Assembly: GCA_937879855.1 (NCBI GenBank)
Contig: CALFMO010000044.1
Coordinates: forward strand, 1 to 64,000
Direction: 5' to 3'
Source: an uncultured Acidobacteriaceae bacterium
Lineage (GTDB): Bacteria; Acidobacteriota; Terriglobia; Terriglobales; Acidobacteriaceae
DNA length: 64,000 bases
Below the pieces are notes generated by a model. It ran no database searches, was not told the origin of the DNA, and saw only the letters and a list, made by a program, of their open reading frames with translations. The position numbers were made by a program, and so were the translations under genes. Below are positions 34,202 to 42,639 of this stretch, in pieces. The stretch's first letter is position 1; every line of letters starts with the position of its first letter.

Positions 34202-35044
34202 CTAACGCACCAGGAAAGCTACGATCCGCTCCCGGTCGTCGTCCTCAAATTGAAAACGCAACACAGTTGGCTCCGTGCTCGCCGGCAGGCGCACCGCCAC
34301 GACACCCACGGATTCCTGTCCCGGTGCAAGATGAGAGGACTGCACGTGGCCTTCGAGAACTGGGACTGGAGTCTCTTGCTTGATCGTCAATCGTGCTGCT
34401 TCCTGGTCCCCCAATTGCGAGTCCACCAGGCTGAAGAGGGATTGCGGGTAGCGCGCTCCAGGCAACAGGTACACCTTGGGGGTAGTAACGTCGTAGTCGC
34501 GGGTGCCCCGGTTGCGAACTGCGTACCGGACCAACACCCGCCCGTCCCCCTCATAGAGATCGCGAATGACAACTACGACTGGTTTCTTGGTGGGCTTGGC
34601 TGACTCCAGCCTCACAGGTTTTCCTGCCAGCAACACTTCTGAGGGCGAGTGTTGTGGCGGCTCAACGCTGGCGGGTTTTGGTGTAGTGACTGGGACGAAC
34701 ATCTGATCAACCGCGAAGTCCATTGAGACCACCGCACCGGCTGCCTCCAACTCATAGTTCAGCCGTTGCGATGTCGTCCAGATGAATAGATTTGTGGAGA
34801 CATCCGGCTCGTTTGGCTGAACAAAGACCTTGTTCTCCCGCCACTCCACCTTGAAGGATTGACTGCCCGTTGCGACTTCAATGACGGGCTCGCGAAGCTC
34901 GATCACAGTCAGGTGATTGAGAGCGGTCTTGAGGTGCACGATTTGACTGCCGTCATTCGTTTCACGCTCAATCTTTTGTCCGAATACCGGTATCGTTGCT
35001 GTGACCAGCGCCGTAATAATAAGGATGCTCCAGAGGCGTTTCAT
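34202..35044 (-). CDS. VirB9/TrbG-like outer-membrane channel component 1
   Basis: This is a 280-residue exported protein with signal peptide MKRLWSILIITALVTATIPVFG, seen as a charged start and hydrophobic core. The N-terminal domain has FKVEWRENKVFVQPNEPDVS, then TNLFIWTTSQRLNYEL, the beta-domain signature of VirB9/TrbG. The C-terminal domain (VLVRYAVRNRGTRDYDV onward) is an all-beta region. With VirB10 it would form the outer-membrane core complex. Good GAGGAG site. A second protein of this type is at 49.9-51.0 kb. Confidence 0.75.
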   Translation of the reverse strand: MKRLWSILIITALVTATIPVFGQKIERETNDGSQIVHLKTALNHLTVIELREPVIEVATGSQSFKVEWRENKVFVQPNEPDVSTNLFIWTTSQRLNYELEAAGAVVSMDFAVDQMFVPVTTPKPASVEPPQHSPSEVLLAGKPVRLESAKPTKKPVVVVIRDLYEGDGRVLVRYAVRNRGTRDYDVTTPKVYLLPGARYPQSLFSLVDSQLGDQEAARLTIKQETPVPVLEGHVQSSHLAPGQESVGVVAVRLPASTEPTVLRFQFEDDDRERIVAFLVR

Positions 35045-35106
35045 TAGGTTGCTCCTCTTGCGGTTGTGGCCCAGGAGGTTTCGAGGTAACCTCCTGGACC
35101 GTTGTG

Positions 35107-37956
35107 TTAGTTGGGTGATCCCGGCAGTGCGACTCTCCCCTTTGGGACTTCGGGTCGCCGCTGGGTTCCGGGAAATGTGACAATCCCGCCCTGTACTTCG
35201 CTCCTTCCAGCCTCGATTGGAAACGGACGAACTCGCTCAGCAATAATGGGCGAGCCCTGCGCGTCCCGCTCACGAAAGACCTCACCTTTCCTGGTCACTT
35301 GGGCCAGAAAGATCAGGCGTTCATGCACTTGACCATCGCCGTTGGTAAAGTGGCTAACCAGGAAGATTCGCCCCTCACGGTCGATTTCCACTTCGCCGTC
35401 GCGGAGACTGGGAATCTCCACGCTGACGGGACGGCCTCCAGTTCGTGCGGCTATTTGGTCCACGACTTCTTGCGGGAAGGCGTAGAACACAATCGACCCT
35501 GTTCCGGGTACAAACTCGTGTTCCGGGCCTGGCCGTCTGTCTCGACACACGATTGCGTGCAAGGCAGACAGATAGGCCAACCGTGTCCCATTCTTGCCTT
35601 GGGCCCAGACTCGCACTTGGTCAATCAAGGCCCTCAGCTCTTCTTTTGAGCGTTGCTCAAAAACCGAGTAGGCAGCAGAAGCCTGGTTGCGCCGGAACAA
35701 CAGTTCTTTCCGCGCCTCGGCATCATCCTTCTTTGCCTCGACTGCGGCATTCGCCTTTTCCAGTTCGTTCCAGAGTTCTCTCCGCCGACTCAGGATCTGA
35801 GTCACTACGTTGGCGTAATACTTGTTGATGGTGGAGCACTCCGCGAAGATTTCCGGAGTGAACTCTCCACCTCCGATGAGTCCGCGGAAGTCGCTGAGAG
35901 GTGCGACCGTGGCGTCTGAGAAGTATCGGCCAAGCTCTTTGCGCAAAAAGTTGTACAACTTTCCGATCTTGTCGCGTTCGGTGACGGGCAGATGCTCGTC
36001 CATGTCCGCGATGCGCTGCTTCTGCTTGAGCTTCAGCCAAGGCGCTTTGCTAACTTCATTTCGGACGTTGCGAATGACATCCTGGTCGGGCTGGGTGCCA
36101 TGCTTCAGCTGGTCAAGCGCGTTCTGAAGTTGGTCCACCAGTTGCCGCGCCAAGTCGTCCCTTCCGTTTGCCAGGCATGATGTCTTCAGATCGGTAATAG
36201 AGCCGATCTGATTCCCTCGCGCCTGCATCGCAACCTGTGGCAGGTTCCACCAGGGACTCGGCGGCTTCGGAGCTTTGTTCTTTTGGGCCGCGTGCTGTTC
36301 CTGGTACATGATCCGGTCTCGGACAAATCGCGGAAACTTGTCTCCTTCCACCACGCATACTTGGTCGAAGTCGAAGTCGCCGCCATTGCGTGCAGCCGCT
36401 TCCGAATGCAAGGTCAACGTGCCTTTCAGTCGCAGTTGCTGATCCACCACCGCCGCGGCTTGCTGGTCTGACATATGGCAGCCGCGCTTTTCGAGATCGG
36501 CAGATAACAGGCTGAGCACCTCGTCGACAGAGAGGTTCTCGAAGGGCAACAGATCCTCCTTCATGCGGATTGGATAGCGAACGATCAGACCGTGGCGGGA
36601 TGGAACGGAAGCGATGCCACGGTCATTCGGAATCCAGTCCGAACTGCAGAACACCTGTCCGCGGTCGAGCACCAGGTAGCCATCGTCTGCCAGCGCGAAA
36701 CCGGGAAGACGAAAGCCGCCGCTGGTGCAGAGGCGGTACGCCCATCGAGCCAGTACTTTCTGCAGGTGATGGTTCACGAACGGATGCTTGAGCATGTAGC
36801 CGGTGCCATCGGCAACAAGTGCACCATCGGCGACGGTGTATTCGCTGCTGGTGTATTCGGGATTAGCGTCTTTGCCGACATCGAGCACACTCTGAGCTTC
36901 CTGTGTGCCGAGCAGCTCGAATAGTTCCGTGAAGTTGTTCTCCTCCCAGGCCTTCCGCAGCTTCTCGATCTGGCTGAGAGCGTACGGCTTGATCTCAAGC
37001 TCAATGGAGTCGTCGGGTGCGTGTTCGACCAATGTGTAGCTCGATTGGAATTCGAGATCACGAGAAACATCACGAATGCCGATCAACACGGGCCCACGGA
37101 AACCGTGAGCCTGCCGATCTCCAAGGATTGACCTGATCGTCCGCAACACTCCTCCTTGGTACTTGGGCTTGACCGACGATTTCGGCAAGATGATGTCAGC
37201 CTCGAGTTTCTCGGCTAGCTCATCCGCCATAACCTTGAAGGAGCCTTTCGCCTGCGCTTTGTCGAACGCTATGCGGAATTGGTAGAAGCGACCGCCACGC
37301 AGAACCTTGTGGTCGGCTTTTGAACGTGCGTGCTCTGCGAGTGTCGCTTGTTCTTCCCGGTTCAGTTGGCAATCCTCATGCTCATCTGGACACTGTTGCT
37401 TCAGGTTCGCCAATAGCTTCTGCATCTCTTGAGCGACAAGGTCGTCCCGGTGCTTTGCTTGAAGCCTCTTGAATAGGGACTGCGAGATCCATCCCCGGCA
37501 GTCGTTGGTGCCAAGCTGACGATCCTCCACGACCAACAATCGGCAGTCCGGCACCTCGATCATCACTTTGCACGAGGACACTAGAATCCCGAAGTAGGTC
37601 ATGGCAGCCTGCGGCGAGAAGCGGAACCTCTCTGCCAGCCGTTTCTCGTATTTCGTCTCGACTGCGTAGAACTTTCCTTTCTTCGCGCTGCCGCTGGCCC
37701 CAACAAGGTTGTAGCGAATCCCATCGAATTCGACCCGGGTGAGAGCCTGCTCCACGATCGCTTGCTCACAGGCGTCCAAGGGCTCCGTGGGCACGTCAAC
37801 TGTAGCCACGCGGATACCTGGATAAAATCCCTGCAGGAGAGTGTTCGTGAGCTGCTCTTCTCGGGCTAGTTTCATGGTTTTCTTCGACAAATGACCGTCG
37901 CGATCAAGTTCGAGCGCGAAGATCGGCATCGTGCTGTACTCCATAACGTTTGGCAT
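35107..37956 (-). CDS. putative double-psi-beta-barrel RNA polymerase (RdRP/QDE-1- and YonO-like)
   Basis: This is a 949-residue single-chain protein; start at ATG 37956 with AAGGAG. Motifs seen in the order of the eukaryotic RdRP family are: YNLVGASGSAKKGKFYAV (82-99; cf. fLayS-SqlR), GTNDCRGWIS (149-158; cf. SDGvGkiS), FYQFRIAFDKAQAKGSFKV (224-242; cf. fQiRy..aKGvl), LPKSSVKPKY (257-266; cf. lRpSm.KF), VLDRGQVFCSS (429-439; cf. L..GqvfV), LIVRYPIRMKEDL (457-469; cf. lVtRnP.l.p.D), and GGDFDFDQV (525-533; cf. GGDlDGD). D527, D529 and D531 would bind the catalytic metal; the usual glycine is Phe530. The C-terminal 350 residues are helical and coiled, then beta-rich. It is encoded within the secretion operon between VirB9-like and VirB8-like genes. 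Polymerase assignment is motif-based inference; template and role unknown. Confidence 0.72.
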   Translation of the reverse strand: MPNVMEYSTMPIFALELDRDGHLSKKTMKLAREEQLTNTLLQGFYPGIRVATVDVPTEPLDACEQAIVEQALTRVEFDGIRYNLVGASGSAKKGKFYAVETKYEKRLAERFRFSPQAAMTYFGILVSSCKVMIEVPDCRLLVVEDRQLGTNDCRGWISQSLFKRLQAKHRDDLVAQEMQKLLANLKQQCPDEHEDCQLNREEQATLAEHARSKADHKVLRGGRFYQFRIAFDKAQAKGSFKVMADELAEKLEADIILPKSSVKPKYQGGVLRTIRSILGDRQAHGFRGPVLIGIRDVSRDLEFQSSYTLVEHAPDDSIELEIKPYALSQIEKLRKAWEENNFTELFELLGTQEAQSVLDVGKDANPEYTSSEYTVADGALVADGTGYMLKHPFVNHHLQKVLARWAYRLCTSGGFRLPGFALADDGYLVLDRGQVFCSSDWIPNDRGIASVPSRHGLIVRYPIRMKEDLLPFENLSVDEVLSLLSADLEKRGCHMSDQQAAAVVDQQLRLKGTLTLHSEAAARNGGDFDFDQVCVVEGDKFPRFVRDRIMYQEQHAAQKNKAPKPPSPWWNLPQVAMQARGNQIGSITDLKTSCLANGRDDLARQLVDQLQNALDQLKHGTQPDQDVIRNVRNEVSKAPWLKLKQKQRIADMDEHLPVTERDKIGKLYNFLRKELGRYFSDATVAPLSDFRGLIGGGEFTPEIFAECSTINKYYANVVTQILSRRRELWNELEKANAAVEAKKDDAEARKELLFRRNQASAAYSVFEQRSKEELRALIDQVRVWAQGKNGTRLAYLSALHAIVCRDRRPGPEHEFVPGTGSIVFYAFPQEVVDQIAARTGGRPVSVEIPSLRDGEVEIDREGRIFLVSHFTNGDGQVHERLIFLAQVTRKGEVFRERDAQGSPIIAERVRPFPIEAGRSEVQGGIVTFPGTQRRPEVPKGRVALPGSPN

Positions 37957-38094
37957 CTCTGATCTCCTTATCTGTCGGGCAATGGACAAGAAAGGAGGTG
38001 GCTTGTGCCAGTCTCCTCGCTGCCCATTGCCGAAAACGGTGAAAAAGGTTTCGGCCAAGCAGCGAAGCGCCAGGCCTGCACGAGTTGTTTGTTG

Positions 38095-38424
38095 TTAGAC
38101 CATCGTTCCCGCTACGGATCGTGAGGTTCTGACTGTTCGCGGATGCCGGCGATTGTTGAAAGCTTGTTTCAGCTCGCTACAAAATCGCCGAAGACTGCGC
38201 AGTTTGAACCAGCACCACTCTCCCCATGCCCACAGCCCACAGAGCAGGCCGATCGCGAGGAGAGCAACTGTTGCCGCCACCACAACATCAACGATGTTGA
38301 GGGGCGCATATTGAAGGTACGTGCGAGTCTCATCGAAGAGTTGATACCCGACAATGAGCCCGACGACTTTAGTTACGGCGAAGAGCCACGGCTTGAAGTG
38401 TGTCAGGAACCGTTGCTTCACCAT
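38095..38424 (-). CDS. small membrane protein
   Basis: This is a 109-residue protein from ATG 38424 (MVKQRFLTHF) with AGGAGGA. Two membrane segments (WLFAVTKVVGLIVGYQLF and VVVAATVALLAIGLLCGLWA) precede a basic C-terminal tail. It lies just upstream of the putative RNA polymerase gene on the same strand. No family recognised. Confidence 0.65.
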   Translation of the reverse strand: MVKQRFLTHFKPWLFAVTKVVGLIVGYQLFDETRTYLQYAPLNIVDVVVAATVALLAIGLLCGLWAWGEWCWFKLRSLRRFCSELKQAFNNRRHPRTVRTSRSVAGTMV

Positions 38425-38639
38425 TTCTTTTCCTCCTTTTCTGTCTGGAACCAGCACAGACAGGAGGGCGCTGCGCGGCTCTCTTCGCTGTCCTGGTCGA
38501 AAACGTTTCAGGTTCCCGGCCAGGTTCGCGAAAGAACCGGACCAGCACTCATCCACAATCAGCTTGTGGATCGCTCACTACAGACCAACGTCTGTGATGA
38601 AACCGTGTGCTATGAATGCCAAGAACTACTCCCGGTCCC

Positions 38640-38963
38640 TCACCCAGTTCCTTTCCTTGTGACCGGTTCCCGCTTCAGTTCCGGATTTTTGCCAGCAAAA
38701 TCTGCCACAGGGCGCCACTCTTGCAGGCTGTAATAGGTCACGCCCAGCTTAAGGGCCTCAACCCGAGCTTCACCTTCGTTCGAAAACTCCCGGCCCAGTT
38801 CGGGGGCGTGGCCGTTGGCGCCTGACTTAGGCAAGAAGAATCGCGCCCCAGACATGGTTTCCTCTTCTCCCGCGGAGCGTGCGCGCCGATTCCCCTTGCT
38901 GGCCAGACGGTTGCTAGATTGGCTTGCTTTTTCATCGGGCGGAGATGCAATCATGGTCGCCAT
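38640..38963 (-). CDS. small hypothetical protein
   Basis: This is a 107-residue hydrophilic protein with a basic N-terminal half and GREFSNEGEARVEALKLG followed by YYSLQEWRPVADF. The last part resembles short DNA- or protein-binding proteins of mobile elements, but I cannot name a family. A GAAGAGGA site is near the ATG. It sits 27 bp downstream of the VirB8-like gene. Confidence 0.55.
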   Translation of the reverse strand: MATMIASPPDEKASQSSNRLASKGNRRARSAGEEETMSGARFFLPKSGANGHAPELGREFSNEGEARVEALKLGVTYYSLQEWRPVADFAGKNPELKREPVTRKGTG

Positions 38964-38990
38964 AATGGTCCTCTTCCGACATCCGTAATT

Positions 38991-39800
38991 TCAGTTGTCC
39001 AGTTCACTGCGCTGTAGAAGACTGTTGTCTCGGTCCCCCACCATCTGTTGTTCGGAATAGTCGGCTATCAACAGGCCGCTCGGGTTTAGCTCCGTGCGGC
39101 GTTCTTCCATCAGGCGCAGGTTGTACTGGCCAACGATCCGGTCTGTCACCTCGGTCCCGTTCTTGATTCTGTGAATCTCTTTCACGGCAAATACCACATA
39201 ACTCCACGGGACATCCTTGGATCGTTCGATGGACCGAATTCGGAAGTCCGAGATGATCTGGTCCTGCTGGATCTTTCCAATGGTGTCGTCGTCACGCAGT
39301 TTATCCATGGTTAGCTTGCGCAGGTTGCCGGTCATCATGTTGAGGGACTCGGCAAAGTTACGCGTGACGGAATCGGGCGTGTACGACAGGTAGTGCTGGA
39401 GAAATCGCCGTAGCACGGCCCTTCCTTCGAGATCGGTGGGGGCTGTTGAATCCGACGCTGCGCCGCCCGTTGCCGCGGCTGCCGATAGCATCAACTCAAG
39501 CTTCGACGTGGGATCGGTTGCGGTTCGTGCGCCGACCACAGTCGCGGCGCCGTCCTTGTCGACTCGGATGATCACAGGGGGCTGGATACGGACGTAGATG
39601 GCGAACCCCAACGATCCGCAAGCAATCACGCCAAAAACCAGTGCAAGGAACATGGCACGATTGGCGTAGGCCCGAAGCATGCCATCGTGCTCGTAGTACT
39701 TCGTGTACGCGGTGATTTCTGGAACGGTTCTCGATTCAGCCATTGTTCTCATCGCACCCAATCCATCTCTGTTCGTCTCACACTCGCCTTCATTCCTCAC
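38991..39800 (-). CDS. VirB8/TrbF-like inner-membrane component
   Basis: This is a 269-residue bitopic protein. A short cytoplasmic N-terminus (VPEITAYTKYYEHDG) is followed by a membrane helix (MFLALVFGVIACGSLGFAIY, near residue 60) and a periplasmic NTF2-like domain with VRIQPPVIIRVDKDG and SYVVFAVKEIHRIKNG. It is a scaffold of the inner-membrane complex. GTG 39800 overlaps the VirB6-like stop (GTGA). ATGs at 39752 and 39743 are alternatives that leave all domains intact. Confidence 0.8.
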   Translation of the reverse strand: MRNEGECETNRDGLGAMRTMAESRTVPEITAYTKYYEHDGMLRAYANRAMFLALVFGVIACGSLGFAIYVRIQPPVIIRVDKDGAATVVGARTATDPTSKLELMLSAAAATGGAASDSTAPTDLEGRAVLRRFLQHYLSYTPDSVTRNFAESLNMMTGNLRKLTMDKLRDDDTIGKIQQDQIISDFRIRSIERSKDVPWSYVVFAVKEIHRIKNGTEVTDRIVGQYNLRLMEERRTELNPSGLLIADYSEQQMVGDRDNSLLQRSELDN

Positions 39801-40876
39801 ACAGCGAGGACGGCTCCGGATGCTCCAATCCCGCCCGGAGAGACTGCATTACCCGCTGCTACATCTGAGCTTGGCGGTATTGGAGGTTTCGATTCCGCCA
39901 ACCCGCCGCCACGCGCGTTCCCGTCTCCGCCTGCCCTTGGACCACCAGCCGAACCCGGCCCGCCAGGAGAGGGTGAGCCGGGGTCAGACATGGCCTGGGG
40001 AGGGCCAGTGGGCGCGACTTGTGAGGCGGAGTTCGAACTTAAGATGGTTCTGGCAGTCCTGTTTACAACTGCAGCTAGGGCAAAAACTGTGCTCCCGACA
40101 TCTCCGCGTACCAGTCGACTCGCCATGAAGGGTATCAATGCAATAGCGATCGAGAATAAAACGCTTACCGCTCCCAAAAGAATCATTTGGCTGGAGCCGA
40201 CGAACGCATTGAGGACGCCATTTCCACCCAGTACGGCGTTTACGCTGTTCATTTGCAAGGCGGTGATGAGAACTTGGAGAATCGCATAGAGCAGGCCCCA
40301 ACTCTGAAAGATCATAAGATTCACAAAGTAGGTCCGCGACAGCTGCCCCATCGACTTGCTTGGCCACAAGGCCAATACGAAAGGCCCCACTAGATAAAGG
40401 GTTGATCCGTACATGACATAGGCGAGCGTGAACAAGGTGTAGCTGACCGGTAGAATAATCAGCCCAATCAGGATCAGAAGCACGTCCAGAAGTCCGGAGA
40501 TGGCTCCGGTTACGAGCGTCCAAAAGCTGGATAGCCCCTGCTGGCCCACGTAGGCGCTTACGGAATTCAGCCAATTCTGAATCACATCTCCAATGCCATT
40601 GGTGTTGTAGATGTAGTCGGCGACGCCATTGAACATCCCGTTCACGGACCGAAATGCCTGCTGGTAATTGATGAAGACCAAGCCGAGGACCAGGTACTTG
40701 ATCCCCGCTACTCCAAGCGCTCGTACGTCGCCGCCATTGCTATAAGCTTCGTAGACCGCGTACAACAAACTAAGGATGAGGATCGCACCCGCGAGTTGCA
40801 ACACCGGCCCAGTAACATTCTGGTCGATCCCATTGAGCGCCGTCTGGAGCACCTGCTCGAAGTAGAAACTTGGCAT
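39797..40876 (-). CDS. VirB6/TrbL-like polytopic membrane protein
   Basis: This is a 359-residue protein with about six membrane segments (such as LAGAILILSLLYAVYEAY, VLLILIGLIILPVSYTLFTL, MILLGAVSVLFSIAIALIPF), followed by a proline/glycine-rich cytoplasmic or periplasmic tail of about 80 residues. It is probably part of the translocation channel in the inner membrane. Between the VirB8-like and VirB5-like genes, as in other VirB loci. Good GGAGAG site. Confidence 0.8.
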   Translation of the reverse strand: MPSFYFEQVLQTALNGIDQNVTGPVLQLAGAILILSLLYAVYEAYSNGGDVRALGVAGIKYLVLGLVFINYQQAFRSVNGMFNGVADYIYNTNGIGDVIQNWLNSVSAYVGQQGLSSFWTLVTGAISGLLDVLLILIGLIILPVSYTLFTLAYVMYGSTLYLVGPFVLALWPSKSMGQLSRTYFVNLMIFQSWGLLYAILQVLITALQMNSVNAVLGGNGVLNAFVGSSQMILLGAVSVLFSIAIALIPFMASRLVRGDVGSTVFALAAVVNRTARTILSSNSASQVAPTGPPQAMSDPGSPSPGGPGSAGGPRAGGDGNARGGGLAESKPPIPPSSDVAAGNAVSPGGIGASGAVLAV

Positions 40877-40895
40877 AAACTCTCTCCCACCGTCC

Positions 40896-41711
40896 TCAGT
40901 TGTGCTGCAGCAAGTTCATCAGTTGCCGACGAAGGTTGGTTGTATTCGTCGCGCCCATTTTTATGTCCGCGCTTGAATTGGCGAGATCGATGGCCCGCAA
41001 TCGCATCAAATCTGCCGTTGCTGCCTGAGTGTAGGCATTGGCCCGAACCAGCCACGCATCCGCCTGAGCTTCAATAATCGGCGCACTCCCTGGGGCCGCA
41101 GTCTGAATGCTTTGGTTAATTTGGCCGGCCGCCTGAATTTCCAGGTCCGACAACGCATCGATCTGAATGGCTCTTTTCATCGCACCCTGGGCCGCTGCGT
41201 CAGTCATATCGATGAGGTCTCTCACTTGCGGTGACGCATCCGTTGTCGTGGGTACCGGCCCGTACAGAGCGGTGTAATTCGCAGAGGTTTGCGGGATCTG
41301 ACTCGCATTGCGGGAAAGAAGAGTCGCCTCAAGTTGCTGCGGATTTGGTTGGGTTGCGCTGTTCACCGGGATGTGGATCAGAGCCTGAATTCGCGCAAAG
41401 ATGCCTTGCTGGCTTCCCACCAAAGCTTGGGCTTGGGTGATTGCACTGGTTGGCCAGACCACCGTCTGCTCGAATTGCAGCATCTCCTTATCCACACCGA
41501 GAATCGCACTCAGGGAACTAGCGATGGTTTTCAGTGAATTGGCGATGCTCGACAGACCCGCTGCGAGAATCACACAGCAAGGGCTGAGGGCTTGCCCCGT
41601 GGCTGGCCACGGGGCAGTTAGGGCCAGAATGATGACGAGGATGATGATACGGAGCCTGCGACTCCACACCCAAGACTTGCTCCGCTCCAGAGCTGCCGAG
41701 ACGCTTGTCAT
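40896..41711 (-). CDS. VirB5-like exported protein A
   Basis: This is a 271-residue protein from ATG 41711 (MTSVSAALERSK) with a long signal segment (IIILVIILALTAPWPATG). The mature part is helical and glutamine/alanine-rich, as in VirB5 pilus-tip proteins: QFEQTVVWPTSAITQAQALV, IDALSDLEIQAAGQINQS, and C-terminal LRRQLMNLLQHN. It is clearly paralogous to the gene directly upstream, with the same ending LR..(L/I)MNL.QHN. The family call rests on topology and position. Confidence 0.65.
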   Translation of the reverse strand: MTSVSAALERSKSWVWSRRLRIIILVIILALTAPWPATGQALSPCCVILAAGLSSIANSLKTIASSLSAILGVDKEMLQFEQTVVWPTSAITQAQALVGSQQGIFARIQALIHIPVNSATQPNPQQLEATLLSRNASQIPQTSANYTALYGPVPTTTDASPQVRDLIDMTDAAAQGAMKRAIQIDALSDLEIQAAGQINQSIQTAAPGSAPIIEAQADAWLVRANAYTQAATADLMRLRAIDLANSSADIKMGATNTTNLRRQLMNLLQHN

Positions 41712-41732
41712 AAGACTTTTCCTTTCTGACAA

Positions 41733-42569
41733 TCAGTTGTGTTGCGAGAGGTTCATGATGGTGCCTCGCAATTGTGTAGTGAACATCGCCCCTCGTTTCC
41801 GCAGTCCGTTCTGGTGCGCGATGCGGGCAGCTTCCTGGCGTAGTTCCGCGGCCAACATCTTTTGCGTCAGCGCCTGGCTCCGAATACTGGATGACGTCGC
41901 GGTCGCTGTTAAGAACGGGGTCGATCCTGGGACTGCCTGGCCGGCGGCACTCTCAATCGAGTCCGCCGCTTGCAGTTCCAAGTCGGTCGCGCTATCCGCG
42001 GCTTTGAGCGTCTTCAAACTGTCGAGTGTCAGGGCATCGTCAAAATCCGACATGTCTCGATCGGCCTGATTCGCGTCGGTTGGCGTTGGAATCGTTCGAT
42101 AGGTGCTGTTGAAAGATTGCGTCAGGCCGCCAAAATTGTTCACCTGGTGATCTCGTATCAAGCTTTCCATTGACTGCGGCGCCGGCAGCGTGGCGCTCCG
42201 CAGGTTGATGTGTAGAATGCCCGACATGAGATTGCGATACTGGCCGATCATTTGGAGCACGAGCGAATTGGATTGGTTGATCGATGGCACCGGCCAGACG
42301 GTCGTTTGGTAGAAATTGCTGTTCGCACTGCGAGTGCCGTGGATACTGTTCACTACCGGCAGAATCATCGAGTTGAGCACCTTCAGCACCGCTTGAATCG
42401 CTTGGATGATCCCCCCTTGGGCCTGGGTCTTCGCTTGCGGCGGAATCACCACCAACATGAGCACCATGACCCCGGCCAGGGTCAGGGCAAACACACGGCG
42501 GCGACCATTCACGATCAGAACTACCCACGCGAATGCCGAAAATAAAACGGCGTATAGCAAGCAGTGCAT
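41733..42569 (-). CDS. VirB5-like exported protein B
   Basis: This is a 278-residue paralog of the preceding protein. It has two N-terminal hydrophobic segments (LLYAVLFSAFAWVVLIVNG and FALTLAGVMVLMLVVIPPQ), then FYQTTVWPVPSINQSNSLVL and DSATDLELQAADSIESAAG, and ends with GTIMNLSQHN. It has an excellent AGGAGG site. Tandem duplication of a minor pilus component is the simplest reading. Confidence 0.65.
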   Translation of the reverse strand: MHCLLYAVLFSAFAWVVLIVNGRRRVFALTLAGVMVLMLVVIPPQAKTQAQGGIIQAIQAVLKVLNSMILPVVNSIHGTRSANSNFYQTTVWPVPSINQSNSLVLQMIGQYRNLMSGILHINLRSATLPAPQSMESLIRDHQVNNFGGLTQSFNSTYRTIPTPTDANQADRDMSDFDDALTLDSLKTLKAADSATDLELQAADSIESAAGQAVPGSTPFLTATATSSSIRSQALTQKMLAAELRQEAARIAHQNGLRKRGAMFTTQLRGTIMNLSQHN

Positions 42570-42639
42570 TTCATTGCCTCCTGATCTCCAACCGAACTGG
42601 TCTAACTTCGTCTTGCGCTCTGATCATCCCCAGGGCCCA

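Noticed and set aside
35107..37956. VirB-type ATPase or TraI-like relaxase as the identity of the 949-residue protein
   Set aside because: No Walker A/B or HUH histidine triad; the ordered motifs and GGDFDFD loop fit the double-psi-barrel polymerases better.
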